Of a DNA stretch of 64,000 nucleotides, positions 1 to 7,469 are shown in pieces. Position 1 is the first letter of the stretch. Each line of letters begins with the position of its first letter. The DNA comes from Paracholeplasma vituli (lineage in GTDB: Bacteria; Bacillota_I; Bacilli_A; Acholeplasmatales; UBA5453), in assembly GCF_025446935.1 (NCBI RefSeq), contig NZ_JAOEGN010000002.1, positions 1 to 64,000 on the forward strand. Direction: 5' to 3'. A program made the translations under genes and the position numbers. The notes beneath the pieces were generated by a model. That model worked only from the letters and a program-made list of their open reading frames with translations. It had not been told where the DNA came from and did not search any database.

Positions 1-16
1 TCTAGTTTTGAGAGAT

Positions 17-126
17 GTCTGGTGACGATGGCGAAGTGGACACACCTGTTCCCATCCCGAACACAGAAGTTAAGCACTTCAGCGCCGAAAATAGTACAAT
101 GTGCGAAGATAGGTCGTTGCCAGGCA
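17..126 (+). rRNA. rrf: 5S ribosomal RNA
   Basis: The segment has the length and terminal pairing of a 5S rRNA: GTCTGG at 17-22 pairs with CCAGGC near 120-125. The middle contains the conserved CCCATCCCGAACACAGAAGT stretch. It lies directly upstream of a tRNA array, as at the end of a 16S-23S-5S operon, so the 23S gene should lie just outside the window. The ends are set by terminal pairing and may be off by one or two bases. Confidence 0.93.
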
Positions 127-142
127 ATTCTCAACCCCATTA

Positions 143-218
143 GGGGGATTAGCTCAGTTGGGAGAGCATCTGCCTTACAAGCAGAGGGTCGGCGGTTCGA
201 GCCCGTCATCCCCCACCA
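143..218 (+). tRNA. tRNA-Val (UAC)
   Basis: A complete cloverleaf can be drawn: acceptor GGGGGAT pairs with ATCCCCC, and the anticodon loop CTTACAA gives UAC. CCA is encoded. It is the first tRNA after the 5S gene. Confidence 0.97.
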
Positions 219-253
219 TTAACTTACTTACTTGAAGATCTGCAAGTGACTAA

Positions 254-329
254 GCCGAAATAGCTCAACTGGTAGAGCACCTGACTTGTAATCAGGGGGT
301 TGCGGGTTCAAGTCCTGTTTTCGGCACCA
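254..329 (+). tRNA. tRNA-Thr (UGU)
   Basis: Acceptor GCCGAAA pairs with TTTCGGC. The anticodon loop CTTGTAA gives UGU. CCA is encoded. Confidence 0.97.
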
Positions 330-340
330 TTTGCAAAGTT

Positions 341-416
341 GTCCCGTTAGCTCAGTCGGTAGAGCACTTGACTTTTAATCAAGGGGTCAGAAGTTCGAGC
401 CTTCTACGGGACACCA
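341..416 (+). tRNA. tRNA-Lys (UUU)
   Basis: Acceptor GTCCCGT pairs with ACGGGAC. The anticodon loop CTTTTAA gives UUU. CCA is encoded. Confidence 0.97.
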
Positions 417-438
417 TTCTTAAGTTTTAAACACAAAT

Positions 439-526
439 GCCTGGATGGTGAAATAGGTAGACACGTGGGACTTAAAATCCCATGGACGATGAGTCCGTGT
501 CGGTTCAAGTCCGACTCTAGGTACCA
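439..526 (+). tRNA. tRNA-Leu (UAA)
   Basis: A class II tRNA with a long variable arm. Acceptor GCCTGGA pairs, with wobbles, with TCTAGGT. The loop CTTAAAA gives anticodon UAA. CCA is encoded. Confidence 0.96.
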
Positions 527-545
527 ACTCAATTTATATTAAAGT

Positions 546-621
546 GGGGCTTTAGCTCAGCTGGGAGAGCGCCTGTTTTGCACGCAGGAGGTCGACGGTT
601 CGATCCCGTTAAGCTCCACCA
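546..621 (+). tRNA. tRNA-Ala (UGC)
   Basis: Acceptor GGGGCTT pairs with AAGCTCC. The anticodon stem CCTGT/GCAGG encloses TTTGCAC, giving UGC. CCA is encoded. Confidence 0.96.
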
Positions 622-632
622 TTTTAATTATT

Positions 633-652
633 AAAGTGTAGAAATACACTTT
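633..652 (+). other. Perfect hairpin inside the tRNA array
   Basis: AAAGTGTA and TACACTTT form an 8-bp perfect stem closed by a GAAA tetraloop in the widest tRNA spacer (622-697). Only TTTT then G follows, so it is a poor intrinsic terminator. It may be a processing or partial termination signal within the array. Confidence 0.5.
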
Positions 653-697
653 TGCTATATAAACATCTGATATTTTGGTTTACCCAACACAGGACAT

Positions 698-775
698 GGC
701 GGTGTAGCTCAGCTGGTTTAGAGCGTACGGCTCATACCCGTAAGGTCGAGGGTTCAAGTCCCCCCGCCGCTACCA
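698..775 (+). tRNA. tRNA-Met (CAU), elongator
   Basis: The anticodon loop CTCATAC gives CAU. The acceptor GGCGGTG and overall sequence match elongator Met tRNAs of Bacillus. The anticodon stem lacks the three G:C pairs of the initiator. CCA is encoded. Confidence 0.93.
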
Positions 776-779
776 ATTT

Positions 780-856
780 GGACCCGTAGCTCAGTTGGTT
801 AGAGCCACCGGCTCATAACCGGTTGGTCGTAGGTTCGAGTCCTACCGGGTCCACCA
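780..856 (+). tRNA. tRNA-Ile2 (CAU, lysidine-modified)
   Basis: The anticodon reads CAU, but the acceptor GGACCCG/CGGGTCC and D-arm resemble Bacillus tRNA-Ile2, which TilS converts to lysidine to read AUA. It is distinct from both the elongator and initiator tRNAs nearby. Assignment as Ile rather than Met is by sequence resemblance. Confidence 0.85.
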
Positions 857-898
857 AACCCTTGTTTTACAAATTTAATCTATAAATAATTGGCAAAA

Positions 899-989
899 GG
901 AGAAATACCCAAGTCCGGCTGAAGGGATCGGTCTTGAAAACCGACAGGCTGTAAAAGGCGCGGGGGTTCGAATCCCTCTTTCTCCGCCA
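899..989 (+). tRNA. tRNA-Ser (UGA)
   Basis: A class II tRNA with a long variable arm. Acceptor GGAGAAA pairs with TTTCTCC. The loop CTTGAAA gives UGA. CCA is encoded. Confidence 0.96.
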
Positions 990-1000
990 TTATTAAATAT

Positions 1001-1077
<77 letters not shown>

Positions 1078-1081
1078 AAAT

Positions 1082-1157
1082 GGTCCGGTGGTGTAGTGGT
1101 TAACATGCCAGTCTGTCACACTGGAGATCGCGGGTTCAATTCCCGTCCGGACCGCCA
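1082..1157 (+). tRNA. tRNA-Asp (GUC)
   Basis: Acceptor GGTCCGG pairs with CCGGACC. The loop CTGTCAC gives GUC. CCA is encoded. Confidence 0.97.
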
Positions 1158-1168
1158 TTATTTGGCTT

Positions 1169-1244
<76 letters not shown>

Positions 1245-1279
1245 CTTAACACACATCAGCATAGCTGTATTTATAAATG

Positions 1280-1305
1280 CCATTTTGAATGGTTTTTTTA
1301 TTTTT
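1280..1305 (+). terminator. Probable terminator of the rRNA-tRNA operon
   Basis: A short stem CCATT/AATGG with a TTG loop is followed by seven T, an A and five more T. It lies 36 bases after the last tRNA. The stem is short, so strength is uncertain. Confidence 0.55.
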
Positions 1306-1338
1306 ATAGCAATAATTAACGTAAATATGCGATTTATG

Positions 1339-1366
1339 TTGAAAAAAGCGACAGTTTTGTTATAAT
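1339..1366 (+). promoter_or_regulatory. Sigma-A-type promoter upstream of degV (distal)
   Basis: TTGAAA (1339-1344) and a perfect TATAAT (1361-1366) are 16 bases apart. It would give a transcript with a leader of about 115 bases ahead of the DegV gene. The proximal promoter at 1419 is nearer. Confidence 0.5.
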
Positions 1367-1418
1367 CATCATGGTCCTTATGGTTATCGACATTATACTT
1401 ATTTATAAGTGATATGTA

Positions 1419-1446
1419 TTGACTTAACTTATGGTTATGATAGAAT
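1419..1446 (+). promoter_or_regulatory. Proximal promoter of the degV-marR pair
   Basis: TTGACT (1419-1424), a 16-base spacer and TAGAAT (1441-1446) fit a sigma-A promoter. The FabT-like operator lies immediately downstream. Confidence 0.6.
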
Positions 1447-1458
1447 ATTGACATAAGT

Positions 1459-1475
1459 AGTTTGAATATCAAAAT
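1459..1475 (+). promoter_or_regulatory. FabT-like operator
   Basis: AGTTTGAATATCAAAAT contains the near-palindrome TTTGA-N3-TCAAA, the core I recall for streptococcal and lactococcal FabT sites. It sits between the -10 element and the ribosome binding site of degV, where a repressor would block transcription. The downstream MarR gene (2343-2780) is FabT-like, so autoregulation is a natural reading. Binding is inferred, not shown. Confidence 0.55.
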
Positions 1476-1489
1476 AATAAGGAGAACAT

Positions 1490-2338
1490 ATGTCTAAAAT
1501 TGGTATTATGGTATGCGGTAACTCGGGTGTAGATTACCTGAAATTGAATTATCCGGTGAAGGTAATTCATTCCACTTTGAGTTTAGGTGGTAAAGAATAT
1601 GAAGACTTTGTTGACATCACTGCGGATGATTTTTATACAACAGTAGTAAATAATCCGGACATCGCGATCTCGACTTCACAGACGCCAACAGGGAAGATTG
1701 CTGAAGTTTATGAAGCTTTTGTTGAAGAGGGCTATACGGATGTGATCGCAATCACGATTTCATCTAAGTTGTCTGGTACGTATCAAGGTGCAGTACTTGC
1801 TGCATCGATGGTAGAAGGTATCAACGTTCACGTTGTGGACTCTAGAAGTGTGTCACAAGGTGAAGTTTATCTTGTATTAGAAGCGATTGAAATGATCCGA
1901 GCAGGAAAAACTGCAAAACAAATCGCTGAAAGACTTGAGAAATTAAGAGAAAATATCAAGATTTATGTATTAGTAGATACACTGAAGTATCTTGTAAAAA
2001 ATGGTCGTTTATCTGCAACTTCTGGATTTTTAGGCACACTATTGAAAATAAAACCCCTTCTCCATGTGTTACCTGAAGGTACATTAGTCCCACTTGAGAA
2101 AATTCGTACCACTTCTAAAGCAAGAGAACGCTTATTAGAAATCCTATTAAGTGATATAGAAAACAAGCAAGTGGACATTTTCATCGCCTATACCAATAAT
2201 AAAGAAGATGCAGAAGGCATTAAACAATTGATTTTACAAAAGCGTAACGATGTCAAAGTCGAACTTGTACCACTCACACCGGTTGTCGGTGCGCATGCAG
2301 GTCCTGGAACTTTAGGTGTCGGATATATAGTGAGGTAA
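1490..2338 (+). CDS. DegV family fatty-acid-binding protein (FakB-like)
   Basis: The 282-residue product is a full-length DegV protein. It has the N-terminal segment with STSQTPTG near residues 61-68, the SSKLSGTYQGA segment and the C-terminal GAHAGPGTLGVGY motif that lines the lipid pocket. DegV/FakB proteins bind single fatty acids and present them to the FakA kinase, feeding exogenous fatty acids into phospholipid synthesis. The start ATG follows AAGGAG. The FabT-like regulator gene starts four bases after its stop, linking the pair to membrane lipid control. FakA itself is not in this window. Which fatty acid is bound cannot be told. Confidence 0.92.
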   Translation: MSKIGIMVCGNSGVDYLKLNYPVKVIHSTLSLGGKEYEDFVDITADDFYTTVVNNPDIAISTSQTPTGKIAEVYEAFVEEGYTDVIAITISSKLSGTYQGAVLAASMVEGINVHVVDSRSVSQGEVYLVLEAIEMIRAGKTAKQIAERLEKLRENIKIYVLVDTLKYLVKNGRLSATSGFLGTLLKIKPLLHVLPEGTLVPLEKIRTTSKARERLLEILLSDIENKQVDIFIAYTNNKEDAEGIKQLILQKRNDVKVELVPLTPVVGAHAGPGTLGVGYIVR

Positions 2339-2342
2339 GTAG

Positions 2343-2780
2343 ATGAGTCGTGCAAAAGATGTCATAAATGAGTTGTTAGTTGAAGTTTTTAACCATATTT
2401 TATCCATTGAAGGTCAAACCCTTCGTGAACGTGGTGTTAAACTATCGATGAGTGAAGTTCACGTATTAGAAGCTATTAAAAATTCAGAAACCAAAACGAT
2501 GGGGGATGTTGCGAAAAGACTTAGGATTACACTAGGTACCTTAACGACTTCTGTCGATGTGTTAGTACGCAAGAAATATGTGACCAGAAGCAGAGCCAAA
2601 GACGATAAACGTAAAGTGATTCTACAACTGACTGACAGTGCACTTGAAGTTCTCAATATTCACGATGGCTTCCATGACGAAATGATTGAATCCGTCATGT
2701 TAGACTTGGAGTTAGAAAAAGATGAGGCATTAGTCAAATCTTTAGAAAACATCAGCCACTATTTCAAATCCAAATACTAA
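2343..2780 (+). CDS. MarR family regulator, FabT-like
   Basis: The 145-residue protein has a winged-helix MarR fold. The recognition region reads ITLGTLTTSVDVLVRKKYVT, followed by a wing with DDKRKV, and the C-terminal helix contains FHDEMIESV. These segments resemble FabT of Streptococcus, which represses fatty-acid synthesis genes when bound to acyl-ACP. It is co-transcribed with the DegV gene (four-base gap), and a FabT-like box precedes that pair. FabT identity is therefore supported by sequence and context. Targets elsewhere in the genome are unknown. Confidence 0.8.
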   Translation: MSRAKDVINELLVEVFNHILSIEGQTLRERGVKLSMSEVHVLEAIKNSETKTMGDVAKRLRITLGTLTTSVDVLVRKKYVTRSRAKDDKRKVILQLTDSALEVLNIHDGFHDEMIESVMLDLELEKDEALVKSLENISHYFKSKY

Positions 2781-2787
2781 GCACAAG

Positions 2788-2816
2788 GAATACCGGTAAA
2801 GCGGTATTCTTTTTTT
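2788..2816 (+). terminator. Intrinsic terminator after the FabT-like gene
   Basis: GAATACCG and CGGTATTC form a perfect 8-bp stem with a six-base loop, followed by seven T. Confidence 0.92.
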
Positions 2817-2822
2817 CGAATA

Positions 2823-2851
2823 ATGACATTATAACGCCTTCATGTTATAAT
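2823..2851 (+). promoter_or_regulatory. Promoter of the glucokinase-enzyme I pair
   Basis: ATGACA (2823-2828) and TATAAT (2846-2851) are 17 bases apart, just after the preceding terminator and 36 bases before the ROK gene. Confidence 0.65.
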
Positions 2852-2887
2852 GGATGTGACTAAAAATACATCAAAAAAGGTGATCAT

Positions 2888-3832
2888 ATGAAATATGTAT
2901 TTGGTATCGATGTCGGCGGGACATCCATTAAAATTGGATTACTAGATCAACAAGGTTCCTTAGTGGACTCTTTTAGCATCCCTACAAATCTTAAAGATCA
3001 AGGTAGTCATATTTTAAAAGAAGTTGCACAAGCGATTCATGCATTTAATGACCAAAAAGGCTTAAAAGACTCAGATATTTTAGGGTATGGTTTTGGTTTA
3101 CCAGGACCTGTCGTTGACAATACCGCGATTCAATGTGTCAATTTAGGTTGGAAAAATGTCAATGTGGAAAAAGAATTCCAATACGCATTGGGTAAAAAAG
3201 TCCTAGTCAAAGCAGGTAATGACGCTACAGTTGCTGCAGCAGGAGAATACTGGAAACAAAACATTGAAGGCGATATCATCTTCATCACGCTCGGTACTGG
3301 CGTTGGTGGTGGGATCATTGCGAATGGTAAAGTCATCGATGGCGCGCATGGCGCAGGTGGTGAAATTGGCCATATTCGTGCTGAATTTAATGAACCACAA
3401 GCATGTACTTGTGGACTTGAAGGCTGTTTAGAAACTGAAACTTCAATCCGTAGTATCAATGCGAGAGCACGTAAACTAATGAAATTAAACACTTATAAAA
3501 CAACCATCGTCGATGATGAAAACTTATCTCCAAAGCGCATTTTTAACGCTGCCAAAATGGGTGATGAACTCGGTTTAGCTGTAGCTGACAAGGTTGGAGA
3601 ATACCTCGGTTTAACTTGCTCAATGCTCGCTGCAACTGTAGATCCAAAGGCTATTTTAATAGGTGGAGGTATATCTAACGCGGGTCAAGTACTCATCGAT
3701 GCGATAAAAAAACATTACCGTAAATATGCGTTTTCAGCCATCAAAGATATGCAATTTGAATTAGCCAAATTAGGCAACGATGCGGGTATGTATGGGGCCG
3801 GTTATTTGATTATTGCTGGTTTACAAGCATGA
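2888..3832 (+). CDS. glcK: ROK family glucokinase
   Basis: The 314-residue protein phosphorylates glucose to glucose-6-phosphate with ATP. It starts with the phosphate-binding loop FGIDVGGTSIKIG, has the catalytic Asp in KAGNDATVAAAGE, the GGEIGH motif and the zinc site CTCGLEGC that marks the glucokinase branch of ROK proteins. Its stop TGA overlaps the ATG of the next gene (ATGA), so the two are translationally coupled. The glucokinase reaction is a family prediction; other hexoses are possible. Confidence 0.9.
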   Translation: MKYVFGIDVGGTSIKIGLLDQQGSLVDSFSIPTNLKDQGSHILKEVAQAIHAFNDQKGLKDSDILGYGFGLPGPVVDNTAIQCVNLGWKNVNVEKEFQYALGKKVLVKAGNDATVAAAGEYWKQNIEGDIIFITLGTGVGGGIIANGKVIDGAHGAGGEIGHIRAEFNEPQACTCGLEGCLETETSIRSINARARKLMKLNTYKTTIVDDENLSPKRIFNAAKMGDELGLAVADKVGEYLGLTCSMLAATVDPKAILIGGGISNAGQVLIDAIKKHYRKYAFSAIKDMQFELAKLGNDAGMYGAGYLIIAGLQA

Positions 3833-5340
3833 GTTTAACTGTTTTATCGGCAGGCACAGGCTATGGAAAAGCATTTCAAGTTCATAAAAATAACCTCCAC
3901 TATACAGAGACTGTAGATGCCAAGTATGAAATCACCCATTTTCTATCGATTAAACAACGGGTGTATCAAAAGCTTGAAAACCTTAAAAATCAATCCGCTA
4001 TGGATGAAATTATCACTTTCCAACAAGCGATTCTAAATGATCAAATGTTTGAAAATGAAGTTAAAACAAAAATCAAAACCAAAGATATCACAGCCAAACA
4101 AGCATTAAAAGAAGCCATGGCTCACTATATTAAAACCTTTGAAGCAATGGAAGATGCGTATTTAAAAGAACGTGTAGATGACATTATCGATTTAAAAGAA
4201 AGATTATCGAATGGGCTCGATGAAGTGATTCAACCGGTGATTTCAGAACCGATTATTCTTGTTTGTGATATCTTATACCCTTCGTATCTATTCGAATATG
4301 AAGCCCACATTCAAGGCATCATCGTCCAATCAGGTAGTGCTTTATCTCACGGTGTAATTCTCGCTAAAGAACGCAATATCCCATGTGTAGAAGTCGATCA
4401 ATTCGAATTTCACGAATCAGATTACATCTTTTTAGATACAGAACACCAGCAATTGTTACTAAATCCAGACAAACACGCTGTAATCGGATGGTTATCGGCT
4501 AAACAACAATCGGATAGCTCACTAGATATTCCACACTTTCCAAAACGTCTTTACTTGAACGTATCCGGTGAGACACCACTAGACCCACGTTATATTGAAG
4601 CTTCCGATGGTATTGGTTTATACCGTTCAGAATTCCTATACTTCCAACACAATCGGTTCCCATCCATTGACAAACAAGTTGAGATTTATGGACAGTTTTT
4701 AAAACAATGTAATCCTAAACCTGTAGTGATTAGAACCTATGATTTCGGGGATGATAAAAACCCACTTAATTTAGGACCCGTACAAAGAGGTGTATCGGAT
4801 TATTTCATCACTTATGAAAAACCCTTCATCGAACAGCTCTCGGCCATATTGGTACTCAATGAAACCTATAGTAATTTAAAGGTTATGATTCCGATGGTTA
4901 AAAGAAGAAGCGATATTGATGCAGTGATTCAATTGATGAAGACCCTTCAGCACAAGTTTGGTTTCAGCAAGAACTTACCACCAGTGGGTGTGATGATTGA
5001 AACCGAAGAAGCTTTTATGCATCTTGAAGAGTTTTCCACAGTCGATTTCATCTCGATTGGATCGAACGATTTAGGTAAGAGCCTATTTCATATCGACAGG
5101 CATACAACCATTGATGAAGTAACCTATGCCAATCAAATAATCAAAGCTATTGAAGAAATCGATCAGTTCGCGAAGCATCACCAGATTTCCTGTACCGTCT
5201 GTGGGGATATCGCAAGTAGACCCTACGCTTTAAAGAAGATGCTCGAAAGCCAAATTAATAGTTTTAGTATTCCGATGCCATTTTTAAAAGAAGCAAAACA
5301 AATTATCAAACAGTATAAAAACAAGAATATGAAATCCTAA
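3829..5340 (+). CDS. ptsI: Divergent PTS enzyme I (PEP-protein phosphotransferase) homologue
   Basis: At 503 residues it is about 70 shorter than typical enzyme I. The phospho-acceptor region reads SGSALSHGVILAKERNIPC, with the candidate His at 174. The PEP-binding barrel retains GIGLYRSEF, VIRTYDFGDDKN, MIETEEAF, the ISIGSNDLG segment and the catalytic VCGD cysteine, so the chemistry looks intact. The N-terminal HPr-binding domain is shortened and diverged. The gene overlaps glcK by four bases and precedes the ribosomal operon. No HPr or enzyme II gene is in the window, so its phosphorylation partner is unknown. It could serve a regulatory phosphorelay or another PEP reaction. Confidence 0.8.
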   Translation: MSLTVLSAGTGYGKAFQVHKNNLHYTETVDAKYEITHFLSIKQRVYQKLENLKNQSAMDEIITFQQAILNDQMFENEVKTKIKTKDITAKQALKEAMAHYIKTFEAMEDAYLKERVDDIIDLKERLSNGLDEVIQPVISEPIILVCDILYPSYLFEYEAHIQGIIVQSGSALSHGVILAKERNIPCVEVDQFEFHESDYIFLDTEHQQLLLNPDKHAVIGWLSAKQQSDSSLDIPHFPKRLYLNVSGETPLDPRYIEASDGIGLYRSEFLYFQHNRFPSIDKQVEIYGQFLKQCNPKPVVIRTYDFGDDKNPLNLGPVQRGVSDYFITYEKPFIEQLSAILVLNETYSNLKVMIPMVKRRSDIDAVIQLMKTLQHKFGFSKNLPPVGVMIETEEAFMHLEEFSTVDFISIGSNDLGKSLFHIDRHTTIDEVTYANQIIKAIEEIDQFAKHHQISCTVCGDIASRPYALKKMLESQINSFSIPMPFLKEAKQIIKQYKNKNMKS

Positions 5341-5374
5341 GTACACTTTTTATCAAAAAAAAGTACAAAAAGGG

Positions 5375-5403
5375 TTGCATATTCTTTTTGTTTATCATAT
5401 AAT
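5375..5403 (+). promoter_or_regulatory. Promoter of the S10 ribosomal operon
   Basis: TTGCAT (5375-5380), a 17-base spacer and a perfect TATAAT (5398-5403) form a strong sigma-A promoter. It lies 135 bases before rpsJ, leaving a transcribed leader of about 125 bases. Confidence 0.85.
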
Positions 5404-5431
5404 AGATACGCTTACGCACAAGCAAAAGGCT

Positions 5432-5536
5432 GTGAAATGGAAGGTTGTCGGCACACGGATAGCCGTTGTCTATGTGAAGGGTTTTTCCATGGAGCAAGTC
5501 TATGACAAGATTATAGGCGAAAGGAGACATTTATAA
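5432..5536 (+). other. S10 operon leader: structured RNA or short leader ORF
   Basis: The leader can fold: ATGGAA (5437-5442) pairs with TTCCAT (5485-5490), enclosing CAC...ATAG/CTATGTG pairing. The same stretch is open in one frame from GTG 5432 to TAA 5536, coding 34 residues (MKWKVVGTRIAV...) and ending just before the rpsJ start. AAAGG lies a few bases upstream of the GTG. I do not recognise the peptide. The region could be an autoregulatory leader, as S10 operons have in other bacteria, a leader peptide, or chance. Confidence 0.3.
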
Positions 5537-5537
5537 A

Positions 5538-5846
5538 ATGGCAAAAGAAGTTATCAAAATTCGTTTAAAGGCATATGATCACAGACTAATTGATCAATCC
5601 GCGAAGAAGATTATCGAAAGCGTAACCAAGACTGGTGCAAAGGTACATGGTCCAATTCCACTACCAACTGAAAAAGAAATTTTCACCATTCTACGTTCCC
5701 CACACGTTAACAAAGATTCACGTGAACAATTCGAACGTCGTACTCACAAGAGATTAATCGAGATCTTAGATCCAAATGCACAAACAATTGAAGCTTTAAT
5801 GCATATCGACTTACCTTCAGGTGTTGATATCGTGTTAAAGAAGTAG
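5538..5846 (+). CDS. rpsJ: Small ribosomal subunit protein uS10
   Basis: The 102-residue product matches S10 end to end ([31 protein letters not shown], the [11 protein letters not shown] loop). S10 sits in the 30S head and also partners NusB in antitermination. It is the first gene of the S10-spc-alpha cluster, preceded by AAGGAGA. Its upstream neighbour is an enzyme I homologue rather than the str operon (rpsL-rpsG-fusA-tuf). Confidence 0.98.
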   Translation: MAKEVIKIRLKAYDHRLIDQSAKKIIESVTKTGAKVHGPIPLPTEKEIFTILRSPHVNKDSREQFERRTHKRLIEILDPNAQTIEALMHIDLPSGVDIVLKK

Positions 5847-5877
5847 TAAAAACAAAGACTAAAAAGGAGATAGAAAC

Positions 5878-6516
5878 ATGGCCAAAGGAATCTTAGGTAG
5901 AAAATTAGGTATGACTCAAATCTGGAATGCAGATGGTCAACTAGTCCCTGTAACCGTAATCGATGTTGCTCAAAACGTAGTGCTTCAACAAAAAACTGTT
6001 GAAACTGACGGATACGTTGCGACCCAAATTGGTTTCGAAGACAAAAGGGAAAAATTAAGCAACAAGCCAGAATTAGGGCACGTCGCAAAAGCTAACACAG
6101 CACCTAAGCGCTTCATTAAAGAAATTCGCTTTAACGAAACGCTTAATGAATTAGCGGGGTTAGCGGTTGGGTCTGTCGTTTCTGGAGATATGTTCAAAGC
6201 AGGCGAACTCATCGACGTAACTGGAACTTCTAAAGGTAAAGGTTATGCAGGTGCGATCAAACGCCACAATCAAAGCAGAGGACCAATGGGTCACGGATCG
6301 ATGTATCACCGTGCGCCAGGTTCGATGGGTGCCATCAAAGGCAACATGAAAGGTAAAAATCTACCAGGGCATATGGGTGCTGAACAAGTTACAGTTCAAA
6401 ACTTAGCTGTCGTAGCATTTGACACCGAAAGAGAAGTACTACTTGTTAGCGGTAGCGTACCTGGACCAAACAATGGTTTAGTCGTCGTTAAAACTGCAAT
6501 CAAGAGTATTAAGTAA
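5878..6516 (+). CDS. rplC: Large ribosomal subunit protein uL3
   Basis: The 212-residue product begins [16 protein letters not shown] and contains the L3 signature around [19 protein letters not shown], the extension that reaches towards the peptidyl-transferase centre. L3 nucleates 50S assembly. It follows rpsJ by 31 bases with a good ribosome binding site (AAGGAG). Confidence 0.98.
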   Translation: MAKGILGRKLGMTQIWNADGQLVPVTVIDVAQNVVLQQKTVETDGYVATQIGFEDKREKLSNKPELGHVAKANTAPKRFIKEIRFNETLNELAGLAVGSVVSGDMFKAGELIDVTGTSKGKGYAGAIKRHNQSRGPMGHGSMYHRAPGSMGAIKGNMKGKNLPGHMGAEQVTVQNLAVVAFDTEREVLLVSGSVPGPNNGLVVVKTAIKSIK

Positions 6517-6528
6517 GGAGGAACCAAG

Positions 6529-7152
6529 ATGCCTAAATTACAAGTATTAAATCTAGAAGGTTCAAAAGTAACTGACCTTACATTAAATGAATACGTATTT
6601 GGTATTGCCCCACATAACCAAGCATTATATGACGTTGTCAATGCTCAAAGAGCTGCAATGCGTCAAGGGACACACGATACTAAAACACGCTCTGAAGTTT
6701 CCGGTGGCGGTAAAAAACCTTGGAAACAAAAAGGAACAGGTAGAGCTCGTCAAGGTTCTACAAGAAGCCCACAATGGAGACATGGTGGTATTGCATTCGG
6801 TCCTAAACCAAGAAGCTATGATGTTAAAGTTAACCGCAAAGTTGCACAACTTGCAATGCGTTCCGCGTTATCAAACCATCAAGCAAACAACTCCCTAGTT
6901 GTTGTTGAAAACTTAGCTGTTTCTCAACCGAAGACTAAAGAGTTCGCAGCGTTATTAAGCAAGTTAAACATTACAGAAAAAGTATTGATCGTCGACACAG
7001 TATTCGCTGATGAAGTGTTCTTAGCAGCACGTAATTTACCGAATGTTATGCTCGTTCAAGCTTCCCATGCGAGCGTTTATGACTTACTAAACTGCAAGCA
7101 ATTATTATTAACTCAAAATGCAGTTAAATACTTCGAGGAGGTGCTTGCATAA
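6529..7152 (+). CDS. rplD: Large ribosomal subunit protein uL4
   Basis: The 207-residue product has the long basic loop GGGKKPWKQKGTGRARQGS that lines the exit tunnel. In E. coli, L4 represses its own operon through the S10 leader; whether it does so here is unknown, though a structured leader candidate is present. Its TAA overlaps the ATG of rplW by one base. Confidence 0.98.
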   Translation: MPKLQVLNLEGSKVTDLTLNEYVFGIAPHNQALYDVVNAQRAAMRQGTHDTKTRSEVSGGGKKPWKQKGTGRARQGSTRSPQWRHGGIAFGPKPRSYDVKVNRKVAQLAMRSALSNHQANNSLVVVENLAVSQPKTKEFAALLSKLNITEKVLIVDTVFADEVFLAARNLPNVMLVQASHASVYDLLNCKQLLLTQNAVKYFEEVLA

Positions 7153-7439
7153 TGACTAAATATTACGACATTATCAAAGCTCCAATCATCACTGAACAAT
7201 CTTCTAAGTTAATTGAATCTCAAAATGCTTATACTTTCGAAGTTGATCGTAAAGCAAACAAAGTAGAAATCAAAAAAGCTGTAGAAGCCATCTTCAATGT
7301 TACAGTTGTAAGAGTAAACACCGTAAACGTATCCCCTAAATTCAAGAGAATGGGTAAATACGAAGGATACAAACAAGCATACAAAAAAGCAATCGTAAAA
7401 CTAGCGGATGGTCAAAAGATCGACCAATTCACAGTTTAA
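7152..7439 (+). CDS. rplW: Large ribosomal subunit protein uL23
   Basis: The 95-residue product begins MTKYYDIIKAPIITEQS and has the L23 motif FEVDRKANKVEIKKAVE. L23 lies at the tunnel exit and is the docking site for trigger factor and SRP. The start overlaps the rplD stop, so translation is probably coupled; GAGGTG lies inside the end of rplD. Confidence 0.98.
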   Translation: MTKYYDIIKAPIITEQSSKLIESQNAYTFEVDRKANKVEIKKAVEAIFNVTVVRVNTVNVSPKFKRMGKYEGYKQAYKKAIVKLADGQKIDQFTV

Positions 7440-7469
7440 GATTAGTGAAATGTTAAAGGAGAATTAACT

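Noticed and set aside
22-222. Open frame across the 5S rRNA and tRNA-Val
   Set aside because: It lies wholly over RNA genes and has no ribosome binding site; it is a chance frame.
5341-5370. A/T-rich inverted repeat after the enzyme I gene as a terminator
   Set aside because: The stem is interrupted (GTAC-AC-TTTTT against AAAAA-AAA-GTAC) and no T run follows. The enzyme I transcript may end here or read into the ribosomal operon; the sequence does not decide.
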